From assembly GCF_036370855.1 (NCBI RefSeq), contig NC_088103.1:10789404-10853403 (forward strand): a stretch of DNA of 64,000 nt, in the 5' to 3' direction. Made by a program: the position numbers and the translations under genes. A model generated the notes under the pieces. That model did not search any database. It was not told the origin of the DNA and saw only the letters and a program-made list of their open reading frames with translations. Origin of the DNA: Dromaius novaehollandiae (Eukaryota; Chordata; Aves; Casuariiformes; Dromaiidae). Shown piece by piece: positions 43,778 to 52,808 of the stretch (positions within the stretch are counted from its first letter, which is position 1; each line of letters starts with the position of its first letter).

Positions 43778-46700
43778 CTGCAAACAATTGACACAAGGTC
43801 ACGTATACATACCTTAAAGAAAAGAAAAAATTTGATCGGTGATACAAAAACAGTTGGTTTGGCACCAGCCTAAATCACACAAGAAAACAATACTTCAGCA
43901 ATACTTTTCTAAACAAGCATTTGCTGTAATTGCCAAATGCATGAAAAAAACTAGAGGTGATTTATGATTTAAGTTAAACAATACCCCCTCCCCGGCTCAA
44001 AGCATAACTATCCTGTATCACAAAACACCCCACCCTTCCAGATCATGTCAGAAGTTAATGCAGCAATATAGCCATCAAATACATAACAAAACTTTTACTT
44101 ACTATATCCACCCAAGCCATCAGGAGTTCCATACCCTCCGCTGTAATTGCTACCCATTCCCATTCTACCAACAGAGCCATAACCTTGATCTGAAAAACAG
44201 AATGTGCATGATTACAAATTTGGAACTCACTAAACTTGGCAAAAATCAGCTAAATCTGAAATTCAGGCATACCCATTCCATCTCTGCCATAGCCTCCCAT
44301 TCCAGAACCACCTCCAGCAGTTGAATTCAGGAATAGTTCAATATATCGATGCTCTGTAAGAAACAAAGTTACCTGTGTTTCAGTTCAGAAACTGGAAGCA
44401 GAGATAAAGTAAAAACCAACCAACCAAACAGAAACTCCCCCCAACCTCACAGACAGCATCTTCACTATCCTGAAGCCTGCAAAAAGTGAGTTTGAAATAC
44501 AATCAATACCTAGTGATTCTGATGAACAGCAAGAAGTCTATTAAAACTTGTGTATCTACTGCACGGTAACTTCAATGTTACGGAGTTTAAACCCTTTTCC
44601 TCAATTTACTCTTGCACACCCAATGAAAGAATTGTCAATGAAAACCTCATGTGAACACAACACTCACGCATGTGATTTTTATCCTTGGACATGGCAGCTA
44701 CTGCATCCTCATGTGTTACAAATTCCACATCTGCTTCTCCTGTCGCTCTTCCATCTGCCCCAATGTCAATGTGAACTCTTATAGGATTCAATGGTGAGAA
44801 AAACTAAGGACAAAAATAAAAATCTCATGAACTTAAGAATTCAAGCCAGGGACATCTTTTGCTACCCCAGTAGTTAGATGAGCACTGCATTTTTATCTCA
44901 TCCTATCAAATAAATCTAATTAGTTATTTCGTAAGTATTAGTGTCATTGTGCCGTAGCATTAGAAGCCACTTACGATTTACTATTACACAATTTGAAAAG
45001 CTCTAGCAACAAAGGTTAAGGAGATCTCTAAAAACATACAAGCAATAATACCTTCCCAGACACAGTGCTTTAAGCAACAAGTTATAATATGAAGCCTTCC
45101 TGGAAAAGATCTTTTTTTTCCTTCTTTTTGGAGCAGTAGAGTCAAAGAAAGTCCCTAAAGCACGCTTGTATTCATGATATTAACCTGGTATATTACTGAA
45201 TACTACTCATCAAGCTTTCGACTTGCAATAACATACTCTCAATTAAAGCCTGAAGCCTGGCCCTTGTACTCAGACTTTAAACTAAAGGAAACGGCCAAAG
45301 TGATAAAATACTGCTCATAATAGTAATAAAATAAAATGGCACATCCAGAAGAAGAGAGAGTCTTTGACATGTAACACAGAAGCAATTAAAGATGGTGCCC
45401 CCCTTGTAGTGGCTGTGCTCAGACCAGGCCTCCTAAGCCAGGAAAACTTTTTCCCCTGCAGAAGACAGCTCCAGACTGGCACAAGCATGTACTCTTGAAA
45501 CCTTGTGGATGTTCTTTGATCTGCCACCCTGATCTCTTATACGTAATGTGACCTCTCCCTACTCCCCCCACATGAACACTGCTCTCTACAGTTCTCCCAC
45601 CCTGTCCCTCCTAGAAAGGAATCTCATGTAAATATACTAATCTGCAAACTAAAAAAAAAAAAAGTTTCACATTTGCCATCAGTCATTACATAACTAGAAG
45701 TCTTTAACTTCTGAAGACATTATAAAATGAGGCTACTGAAAGCAATAACCATCCCTCCAATACATTTTTATGTAAACAAGCAAGCAGGGAGTGTAGAGAT
45801 TAATGTTAACTAAAATTTGGCTAGCTTCTTCAATAATCCTACCTCAAGTGTTAACTTTATAAAGACTCACTTACTATTCAGTTTTGTAGCACTCGTGTAA
45901 ATGGCCACGAATTTAATTAGCATACATATGAGACCTATCAGCCACTTAGCTGAGAACCATAACCAAGTTTGGAATAGAAAAAACAACAAGAACTCCTGGC
46001 ATTAGAAGGCTCTTTTTAATAGGATACTCACATTAGCAATATCATTTTCTGTTGCTCGAAAAGGCAGTCCTCTCATGTGAACAAAATGACCACCACCATG
46101 GAAACCTGAGCCTGCATCTCCAGCTCCACCATAGCCATGTCCTCCCATGCCTATTAAAAAACAAAACAAAAAGTTACCCATAAAAACTGAAGAAAAGCTA
46201 GAAGAGCTATTACTACTGTTTTTTGTGTGCCACTATGCCACTAAATGTTAAATGTTTACACTTCCACTGTTATCAACCAAAACACTCAACCGAGAGATAT
46301 CCTAAACAATACATTTACATTTTCCAGATCCCTCCCTCCCCCCTCCCCCACAACTTTTTCTTTCTTCTTAAAAAAAGAAAATAATTTAATGAAAGAAACC
46401 ATTATTTCTGTCTTGGAAATACTGAATCTAACAACTGAAATGATATACAGATTTCTTTAAGCAAACCATTTTGTTTGTTTGGTTGGTTTTTTTACCTCTC
46501 CCATCTCTCATTCTGTCATCATAGCCATCATTTCCATAGCCATAGTTATTATAGCCACCATAATCATCAAAGCCTCCGTATCCTGTACAATTAACAGAAA
46601 AAAAAGTGATTATATTATTACTAAATATTCATGCAGCAATGCACAAGAGTCAATTTTCAGTCTCTGGGCACCCAAAAAACTGCAGTTGCCTCTACAGACT

Positions 46701-48537
46701 GCTAAACCTGAATTTCTGAACAGACTGGAAGTGTAAGATTCCCTTTTATAGTAAAAAGGTTGAAGCATGCAGGTAGGATTTTCAACTGTGATGAAAACAG
46801 TTTTCTTATTACTTCCGTAATTCTTAAATACTAAGCTACAATTTTTGATACATTATTTGTAATAATCCCTTTTAGACAAGTTTTCAAACCTAGCAGGTAC
46901 TGAAGCTACTGCCATTTCTTTCTTTCTTGACAAAGGTGTCAGAAACACGAAACTGACAACAGAACCTCCATTCATTAGATACACATACCACCGTCATATC
47001 CACCACCTCCTCGACGCATTCTGTCATACATACTTCCACGCCCAGCTCCATAATAACCCCCTCTTCCTCCTAATGGTCTATCATATGGTCCAGGTCGTTG
47101 CTGTCCCATCATTCTTCTTGGCGGGTCATAGAATCCTCTGATTTCGCTCTTACTACTTTTGAAGATTTCAATGTATCTAAATAAAAGAGCATTTTCAAGG
47201 TACAAATAAGCATACATGCATAAGCTGCCTGAATATCACAAAACGCCATACTAAATTATTTTCTATAACTAAATGTACAATCCAATAAAAATGACTAAAG
47301 ATGCCATACAACTTAAGTTTCTCCTCAAAACCTTAAGAATCTTAAGTGTATCAAAGAAAAACTTTTACATTAGTAAAATTTACTATGTGCAAATTCTAAC
47401 TGTACAAATTAAACATAAAAGATTCTTTCCAGTATGAAAAACATACTGTTGAAAAACAACATCTGGCTATAGTGGCATTTATCACAAATTACCCTACATA
47501 AAAACGATTGAAACAAAATTCTGATTTTAGCAAACTACACAGAGTATTACTGTCTCCCCCACCCCCCAAATCTACTATATTTCCCAAGTTAACTTAGGAT
47601 CAATTATAAAAATTCTTAAAAAAAAAAAAAAAAAAAAAAAATAGCCAGTTCAATATTATGGTCCCCAACCCCCCCAAAAGCATTACTGACCCACAACCCC
47701 CAAAAATAAAGATTTAACACCATCCCAAACTCTCCATCCCCACCTGTGCCCTATTCTTTCCTTGTGTTTCCCCAGAGCATTTTCTGCTATCTCCTTTGAA
47801 GCAAACTGCACGAAGGCCTCCCCTGTGCTTCTCCCCTGGTAGTCCAGCGTCAATGTTATCCCATTTGGCACGATTTCCAACCCTTTAACCCAAGGACAAA
47901 TAACCCCATCAAGGGGAACAGTGTTAAAGGCTGAAACATTCCCATCTGTAGCAAATACTTAAAGCATATCTAAACAACAACAACGGAAAAAAAAAAAAAC
48001 CTTGTTTCCCCCATCACCCAACAATACAAGCCAATGATCTTTCATTAAACATTTATGGATTTAGCCATACTTGTTTTCTGTTTAAACTATGCAAAAAAAT
48101 ACAACCATCTAAATTAAATGAAAACATAGCTACCAAACAAGTCTTTTAATTGCTCCAAATGCTAACATATAGATTATTTCAATATACATAATACATTTAC
48201 CACCTTGACAAAATAAGATACATACTCAGCTTTACTACATCTACTGTTATTTGTACTTTAATTAGTGGACATAAATCTTATTTAGAAAAAGATAAACTAG
48301 TTTAATCTCATCCCTCCCGCCCGCCCCGTTAATGGGTCTTACAAATTAAAACTGTGTGAAACATTGTGCAATAGATACAAGAAAACTCAGTCACTGTACT
48401 TCGACTATACTAGAGATACCTTGGAAAAACTGAACAATCTCTTCTTTGCTGCAACCAAATGGCAAGCCTCGAAGTCGTACTACTGTTCCATCATTAGTTG
48501 TATCATTTGGCCCATTATGTTTTCCGCTCCAGTCCAT
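43701..48537 (-). CDS. HNRNPH3: HNRNPH3, heterogeneous nuclear ribonucleoprotein H3 (9 coding exons, complete)
   Basis: HNRNPH3 is a nuclear RNA-binding protein of the hnRNP H/F family, which binds G-rich RNA and regulates splicing. Nine minus-strand coding exons (48420-48537, 47744-47882, 46989-47176, 46496-46582, 46032-46150, 44668-44803, 44273-44353, 44103-44189, 43701-43777) join in frame to 343 residues, close to the human length of 346. Quasi-RRM 1 covers about residues 18-95 (RLRGLPFGC at 21-29, STGEAFVQF at 58-66). Quasi-RRM 2 covers about 197-275 (MRGLPFRAT at 203-211, ATGEADVEF at 237-245). Gly/Tyr/Arg-rich linkers lie between them and at the end, finishing WRGMY. Only two qRRMs are present, as expected for H3; H1, H2 and F have three. 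The start ATG at 48537 opens [12 protein letters not shown]. It shares a CpG island with PBLD. Sense-strand G tracts crowd its introns. Confidence 0.97.
44103..44189 (-). CDS. HNRNPH3: HNRNPH3 coding exon 8
   Basis: Acceptor gtttttcag, donor GATATA|gtaagt (minus strand); 87 nt. Encodes 291-318, [20 protein letters not shown] to GLGGY, Gly-rich. Confidence 0.95.
44273..44353 (-). CDS. HNRNPH3: HNRNPH3 coding exon 7
   Basis: Acceptor tcttacag, donor GAATGG|gtatgc; 81 nt. Encodes 264-289, [20 protein letters not shown] to YGRDGM: the last strand of qRRM 2 and the start of the Gly-rich tail. Confidence 0.95.
44668..44803 (-). CDS. HNRNPH3: HNRNPH3 coding exon 6, qRRM 2
   Basis: Acceptor ccttag, donor ACATGC|gtgagt; 136 nt. 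Encodes 218-262, [20 protein letters not shown] to SKDKNHM, with the RNP1-like ATGEADVEF. Confidence 0.96.
46032..46150 (-). CDS. HNRNPH3: HNRNPH3 coding exon 5, start of qRRM 2
   Basis: Acceptor ttttaatag, donor GCTAAT|gtgagt; 119 nt. Encodes 179-217, a Gly-rich stretch then [19 protein letters not shown], the RNP2-like strand of qRRM 2. Confidence 0.96.
46330..46349 (-). promoter_or_regulatory. G-quadruplex motif in HNRNPH3 intron (after coding exon 4)
   Basis: Sense strand reads G5-A-G6-A-G3-A-G3, about 146 nt after the donor at 46495. Perfect single-base loops. Confidence 0.55.
46496..46582 (-). CDS. HNRNPH3: HNRNPH3 coding exon 4, Gly/Tyr-rich linker
   Basis: Acceptor ttgtacag, donor GGGAGAG|gtaaaa; 87 nt. 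Encodes 150-177, [20 protein letters not shown] then DDRMRDGR, low-complexity linker typical of hnRNP H proteins. Confidence 0.95.
46989..47176 (-). CDS. HNRNPH3: HNRNPH3 coding exon 3, end of qRRM 1 and GYR linker
   Basis: Acceptor tttatttag, donor GACGGTG|gtatgt; 188 nt. Encodes 87-148, [20 protein letters not shown] to GGGYDG, with the [20 protein letters not shown] repeat-like stretch. Confidence 0.96.
47663..47741 (-). promoter_or_regulatory. G-tract cluster after HNRNPH3 coding exon 2
   Basis: Six sense-strand G runs of 3-7 bases (47738-47741, 47724-47726, 47697-47701, 47690-47692, 47669-47675, 47663-47666) start 2 nt inside the intron. Intronic G runs near a 5' splice site are known splicing enhancers bound by hnRNP H/F. 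Confidence 0.55.
47744..47882 (-). CDS. HNRNPH3: HNRNPH3 coding exon 2, qRRM 1
   Basis: Acceptor ggttaaag, donor CACAG|gtgggg; 139 nt. Encodes 41-85, [20 protein letters not shown] to KERIGH. It is GC-richer than its surroundings. Its donor runs straight into a string of G tracts. Confidence 0.96.
48312..48327 (-). promoter_or_regulatory. G-quadruplex motif in HNRNPH3 intron (after first coding exon)
   Basis: On the transcribed-RNA strand this reads GGGGCGGGCGGGAGGG, four G tracts with one-base loops, about 92 nt after the donor at 48419. It stands alone in AT-rich sequence. Role inferred: binding site for hnRNP H/F proteins. Confidence 0.6.
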
Positions 48538-48556
48538 CTTTTATTTCAATCAAACC
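48420..48556 (-). CDS. HNRNPH3: HNRNPH3 first coding exon (coding part 48420-48537)
   Basis: Minus-strand acceptor cttttttttgtag-type tract ends at 48557, giving 19 nt of 5' UTR before ATG at 48537. Encodes residues 1-39, [20 protein letters not shown] to EEIVQFFQ, with RGLPFG of qRRM 1. Donor CCAAG|gtatct. Confidence 0.95.
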
Positions 48557-49049
48557 CTACAAAAAAAGAACCCAATCATTTTTGAGAATTTACATGTTCA
48601 AGTCCCTCCTTGCAAAACAAAACCTGTTTTTTCTTCAGAAAATTGACATTATGTATTATAACCTTTATTATGTACTTAAATTGTACTTTATGATAGCTGA
48701 AGCATGCACACATCTAAAAAATATACCAAACTTCAACATTGAACTCAGTTCGTAGAGTGTAACACGCATGTATGTGCAGCACAAAGCTCGCTATTTGCTC
48801 AGACTACAGTGAGCAGCTATCCCCCAAGTGCACTTTTTTCCCCGAAAAAGAAAGACAGACAGACAGACACAAAACAAAAAACCACGCCACATTTGCAGAA
48901 GGGGTAGGAGCCACAGAGTGTTGCAAGGCCTTCCTTTGTCTGCCAACCGAGCGCCACGGGCCACGCTCCCGTTTGCTATTTTCTTTAAACATTTCCCCAG
49001 AAATACCGAGCATGCTTTAGCTCAAAGAAAAGAAAGACAAGAGCGCGGG

Positions 49050-50480
49050 GAACAGCAAGATCGCCCCCTCGCTATCACCCTGACCTACAGGGGCCCCGGG
49101 CCGGCGCCGTCTCCGGGACGGTGCCCGCCGCTCGCGACAGCGTGGGGGAGGTGAGATGCGAGGCGGCGCGGCGGCTCCCGTGAGCCCCCCCGTAGACAGC
49201 AGGTGCCGGGGAGGGGGCTCGCAACGGGCCGCAAACGCGGGGAGCGCCGCCCGCGCGGCCTTTGTCGAGGGCGGCGAGCGCCCCCCCCCCCCCGCCCTTT
49301 CAGGCTGCGGCGCCGACTACCGCCAAAATCGCGCCCCTAGCCCGCCGCCATTTACCGCGCACCTCCCCAGGGCCGCCCCCGCCCCCCTCCCGCCTCGCCG
49401 GCCCCCGCCGCCACCTCTCCGCCTCGCGGGAGCCGCCTGGCCGCCGCCCGTCCGACCCCGGCCCTCGGGAGCCCCACGCCGCCGCGCGCGCCCGGCCTCT
49501 CCTGGGGCCGTCGCCGCCCTCGGCTCCACCACTCAAAATGGCGGCCGCGCTCGGGAACGAGGCTCCGCGGAGAGGCGCCGCGCCGCCCCTCCCTCCCCCG
49601 CCCGGGTGCCCCGCGGCCGGCGGCGCCCGCACGCACTCACGCAGGCGCCGGCCGCGGCGCGGCGCTCGGCCGGCCCGCCCGCCCCCAGGCCCAGGCTCCC
49701 CGGCTCCCGCCTGCCTGCCGGCGGGCGCGCCTAACGGAGGCCGGCTCCCTCCGTCCCCGCTCCCCACTCACCAGCAGACCCCTACACACCCCTCGACGTG
49801 CCCCGGCAGGAGCCTCCGCCTCGAAGACGCCCCTCCTCGCGCCCGGCCGGCCGGCAGGTTAGGAACCTACGCAACCCCGGCGGACAGGATGGCGTCTCCG
49901 CCGCGCAAGTATCGCGATAGCCACGCCGCGCTCCTCAGCCCCGGCCGGGAGGGAGCGGCACATGCGCGCCTGGGGGCACAGGGTGCCACGGCGCATGCGC
50001 AGCACGACGGCTGTGGGGTTGGGAGCGCCCTCCCGCCCAGCCCTTTCATGGGGAGCGCCGTGCGGCCCTATGGCGCATGCGCCCTAGGCGCCGCCGTCAC
50101 GCGGTGCCCTGTGTTCGCTTGGCGCCGAGAGGCGCGCGGGGGGGCGGGGTTGGACTGTGTGAGCATTGCTGGCGCGCGCGGTTGCTTCCTGTCACGGCTG
50201 CGCGGCCGTTGCCTCGCGCCGGCCGTTGGGGCGCCCGCGGCGCTGCGCGTTTCCAGCTCTTTCGGGGCTGGCTTGGGAGGGGGCAGGGGGAGGCCGCGCG
50301 GCCTGGGCGCGCGCAGCGGTGGCTCGGATCTTCTCGGCTTTACCGCTGTGGTGAAGCAGCTGCAGGCCGGGCCCGGGGACCTCTCGCAGTTCCTCCCCTC
50401 CTAAACGCCTCACCGCGGGCCCGGCGTCGCGGTGGGAGGGCCCGTGAGAACGTAACCGGTGTAGGTAGCCCGCGCTGCAA
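49050..50480. promoter_or_regulatory. Shared CpG-island, divergent promoter of HNRNPH3 and PBLD
   Basis: 1.4 kb of dense CpG between the HNRNPH3 start (leftward) and the PBLD start (rightward). It has two exact GCGCATGCGC NRF1-type palindromes (49991-50000, 50073-50082) and a near copy GCACATGCGC (49958-49967). It also has YY1-type ATGGCGGC/GCCGCCAT elements (49345-49356, 49535-49545, 49886-49896). No TATA box. The 5'-noncoding exon of HNRNPH3 must lie here; good minus-strand donors are at 49771 (CTGCTG|gtgagt) and 49640 (CCTGC|gtgagt). Confidence 0.8.
49281..49293 (+). repeat. C13 homopolymer in CpG island
   Basis: Thirteen C in a row, or G13 in the HNRNPH3 sense strand; likely unstable in length and hard to sequence. 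Confidence 0.95.
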
Positions 50481-50694
50481 GAGGGAGGTTAAGATCTGCT
50501 GTAAATTATTAAAAGCAGCCAGGTGTCGAGCGCCGGGGGCGTGAAAGGGGGCCTGGGTCTGTGTACATGCCCGGAGGTGACGAGGCGGGGAGCCGCCGGC
50601 TCCTGCTTCTAGGGAAACATTAACTTCCAGAGCTGTGCTGTCATTCAGAGAAAGTGGAAAGTATAGTGTTGAAAACAACACTAGGCGAAAAAGA

Positions 50695-50778
50695 ATGCAA
50701 ATTCCCATTTTTACCGTTGATGCATTTACAAGCTGGTCATTTTCTGGAAATCCTGCGGCAGTTTGTCTGCTTGAAAAT
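50695..50778 (+). CDS. PBLD: PBLD coding exon 1
   Basis: ATG to donor GAAAAT|gtaagt; 28 codons, [20 protein letters not shown] then AAVCLLEN. The GNPAAVCL stretch marks the PhzF family. A noncoding first exon may lie upstream in the CpG island; AGs at 50611-50612 and 50645-50648 could serve as acceptors. Confidence 0.94.
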
Positions 50779-52756
50779 GTAAGTTTGAAAAGTTATTTTA
50801 TGAGGGCGACCAAAACGGCATTTACCTTTCTGTACTTGAGCTAAGCCTGAGCAATGAAGAACTGTACTCCGCTTTCTTTACTCTCAGGAGTTCAGCTTGC
50901 AAACATTGTTTGCCGTTGCTCCAGAGTACTTCTGCAGGGGAATTAGCACAGGAGTACATTTTTCAGTCAGAACGGTTTGGTACAAGACTTAATCTGTGTG
51001 TTTTTACAATAGGCTAATTTTATCCTAAATGAATTAAGCCAAAGAAAAACGTTGAGGATTCAAAATGAAATGTCCAGAAGGAAATGCATAACGTTATAGA
51101 TGGTACTTGATAGGATGTGTGTTTTTTTTTTTAATTAAGTGTTTAGGATTTTTCCCTCCTTTTCTTTACAGAAAGAAAGAGAGGCACTTTTATAGACCTG
51201 GATCCGAGTCTTTCACCTTTAATGTGTCTGTTTTGACTTTAGCCAGGTTTAGACAAACAAGTCTTTATCACCTGAAAGCTGCATGGTAGTTTGAGTGCAA
51301 TTGGCCGTAGTCGATGTTCTGAACAATTTTTGTACTAACTGGTACGCTGTTGACAGCTTCAACCACAAGCTATTTGTTAAACTGGATTAGAGAATTTATT
51401 AACCTTCTATTATTTGCGTGGTATCACTTGATGAAAATTATAAAGATGAAAATATAAGTATTGCAGTCAGTGGTAGCTTGTATTGACAATATTAATCATA
51501 TCTAAATGTTCTCTCATACAATACAACATACTTGCCAGCTCACTGGTAGTTAAGATTGAGAACATAATCACTTTAGAGGTATGTTTCGCCCTCTAAAATC
51601 TAAGTGCTCCCTCTCAAAATGAAGTTCCTGTAAAATTATGAACTTCTAGTTACATTTTCTATATTAAATTAATTTTGTTGCATTAATATATATTTACCAT
51701 GAAGGTATGCATGCTGCCTTTGGAATATTTAGATTTTGCATTTTAAAGTTTTCTCCACAGTGCTTAGGGTTAGAGGCTTCAGTTTCATATAAAAGCTGCG
51801 ATTCTAGTTAATTATTTTCTTCTAAGCTCTAAGAAAGTATAGCGCAGCTGCCAGCAAAATTTCTCTTCTCAGTTCCTTTCAAAGTCTCGGCAGATGCTTA
51901 AAAAAATTGAGAGTAGTGCAAGAAAGACAAACATTTTCTGCACTTCAGAAGTGCCACAGGATGGCAGTATTTCAATACTGGTATTTTTAATAATGCTTTA
52001 GCTGGCTGTTGTTTTGAATTGGTTTCTTTGGAGTGGCTGACCATTTTCCTGGACAAAACAAGACTATCACTATAAAAGGCTAAGATGTTTCATGGTATAG
52101 AAACCACTGTGCAAATAGATGTCTATTATACCAATCAGTAGTTGTTTCATATCTGTTGTTTGGGATCATTAGCTAAAGCTGATTAAAGTTAGCGAGGATA
52201 ATAAATAAAATTAGCAGGGCAAATCTTAACCTATGAGATATTGCACCTGACCAGCTTATCTTAGTACTTCCTTTCACTCGTGTTTTAATACTTTAAAGAC
52301 CTCAAGTTTGGCCAGTCAGTTTGTCAGCATAATTGTTTGGAAAGCACTGGAACAAGGGTGAAATAGAATTTTATGCAATCACTGTAACTCATGTATCCTG
52401 GGATCAATGTTCACTGGCTTATATCAGCAGGTGGTCTGAGCAGAATGTAGTGGACTTCAGCACTTGTTTTTTTTAGGTTTATCTGCTCTGAACTTACACT
52501 GGTTTATCATCTCGCTCCCACCCTTCAAACAGTGATATTGAGGGTACACCAGTAAGCGCTGGTCAGCCATCTTAGTCTTTGTCTTAGCCGTTGCTACAGA
52601 CTGCTAGCTGGCAAGGAGGATCTGGATGGAGTTTTCAGAGTTGCAAAAAGAGTGGTATTTAATTTGAATTGATGTTAGTAATCGTGTACCAGTATGACTT
52701 TCATCATAACTTTAAAAAAGATTTGTGTTCATGGACGAACTGAGTTTGGAATAGTA

Positions 52757-52808
<52 letters not shown>

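Noticed and set aside
45315-45527. 70-codon minus-strand frame inside an HNRNPH3 intron
   Set aside because: No match to hnRNP sequence, and it would break the well-supported junction between 46032 and 44803.
49262-50404. 380-codon open frame on the plus strand (and several minus-strand frames) in the CpG island
   Set aside because: Low-complexity Pro/Ala/Arg/Gly composition from GC-rich DNA, no domain, overlaps a divergent promoter. GC-rich sequence has few stops by chance.
50635-50694. Upstream extension of the PBLD frame
   Set aside because: It has no ATG (begins GTG), and the family protein starts at the ATG at 50695.
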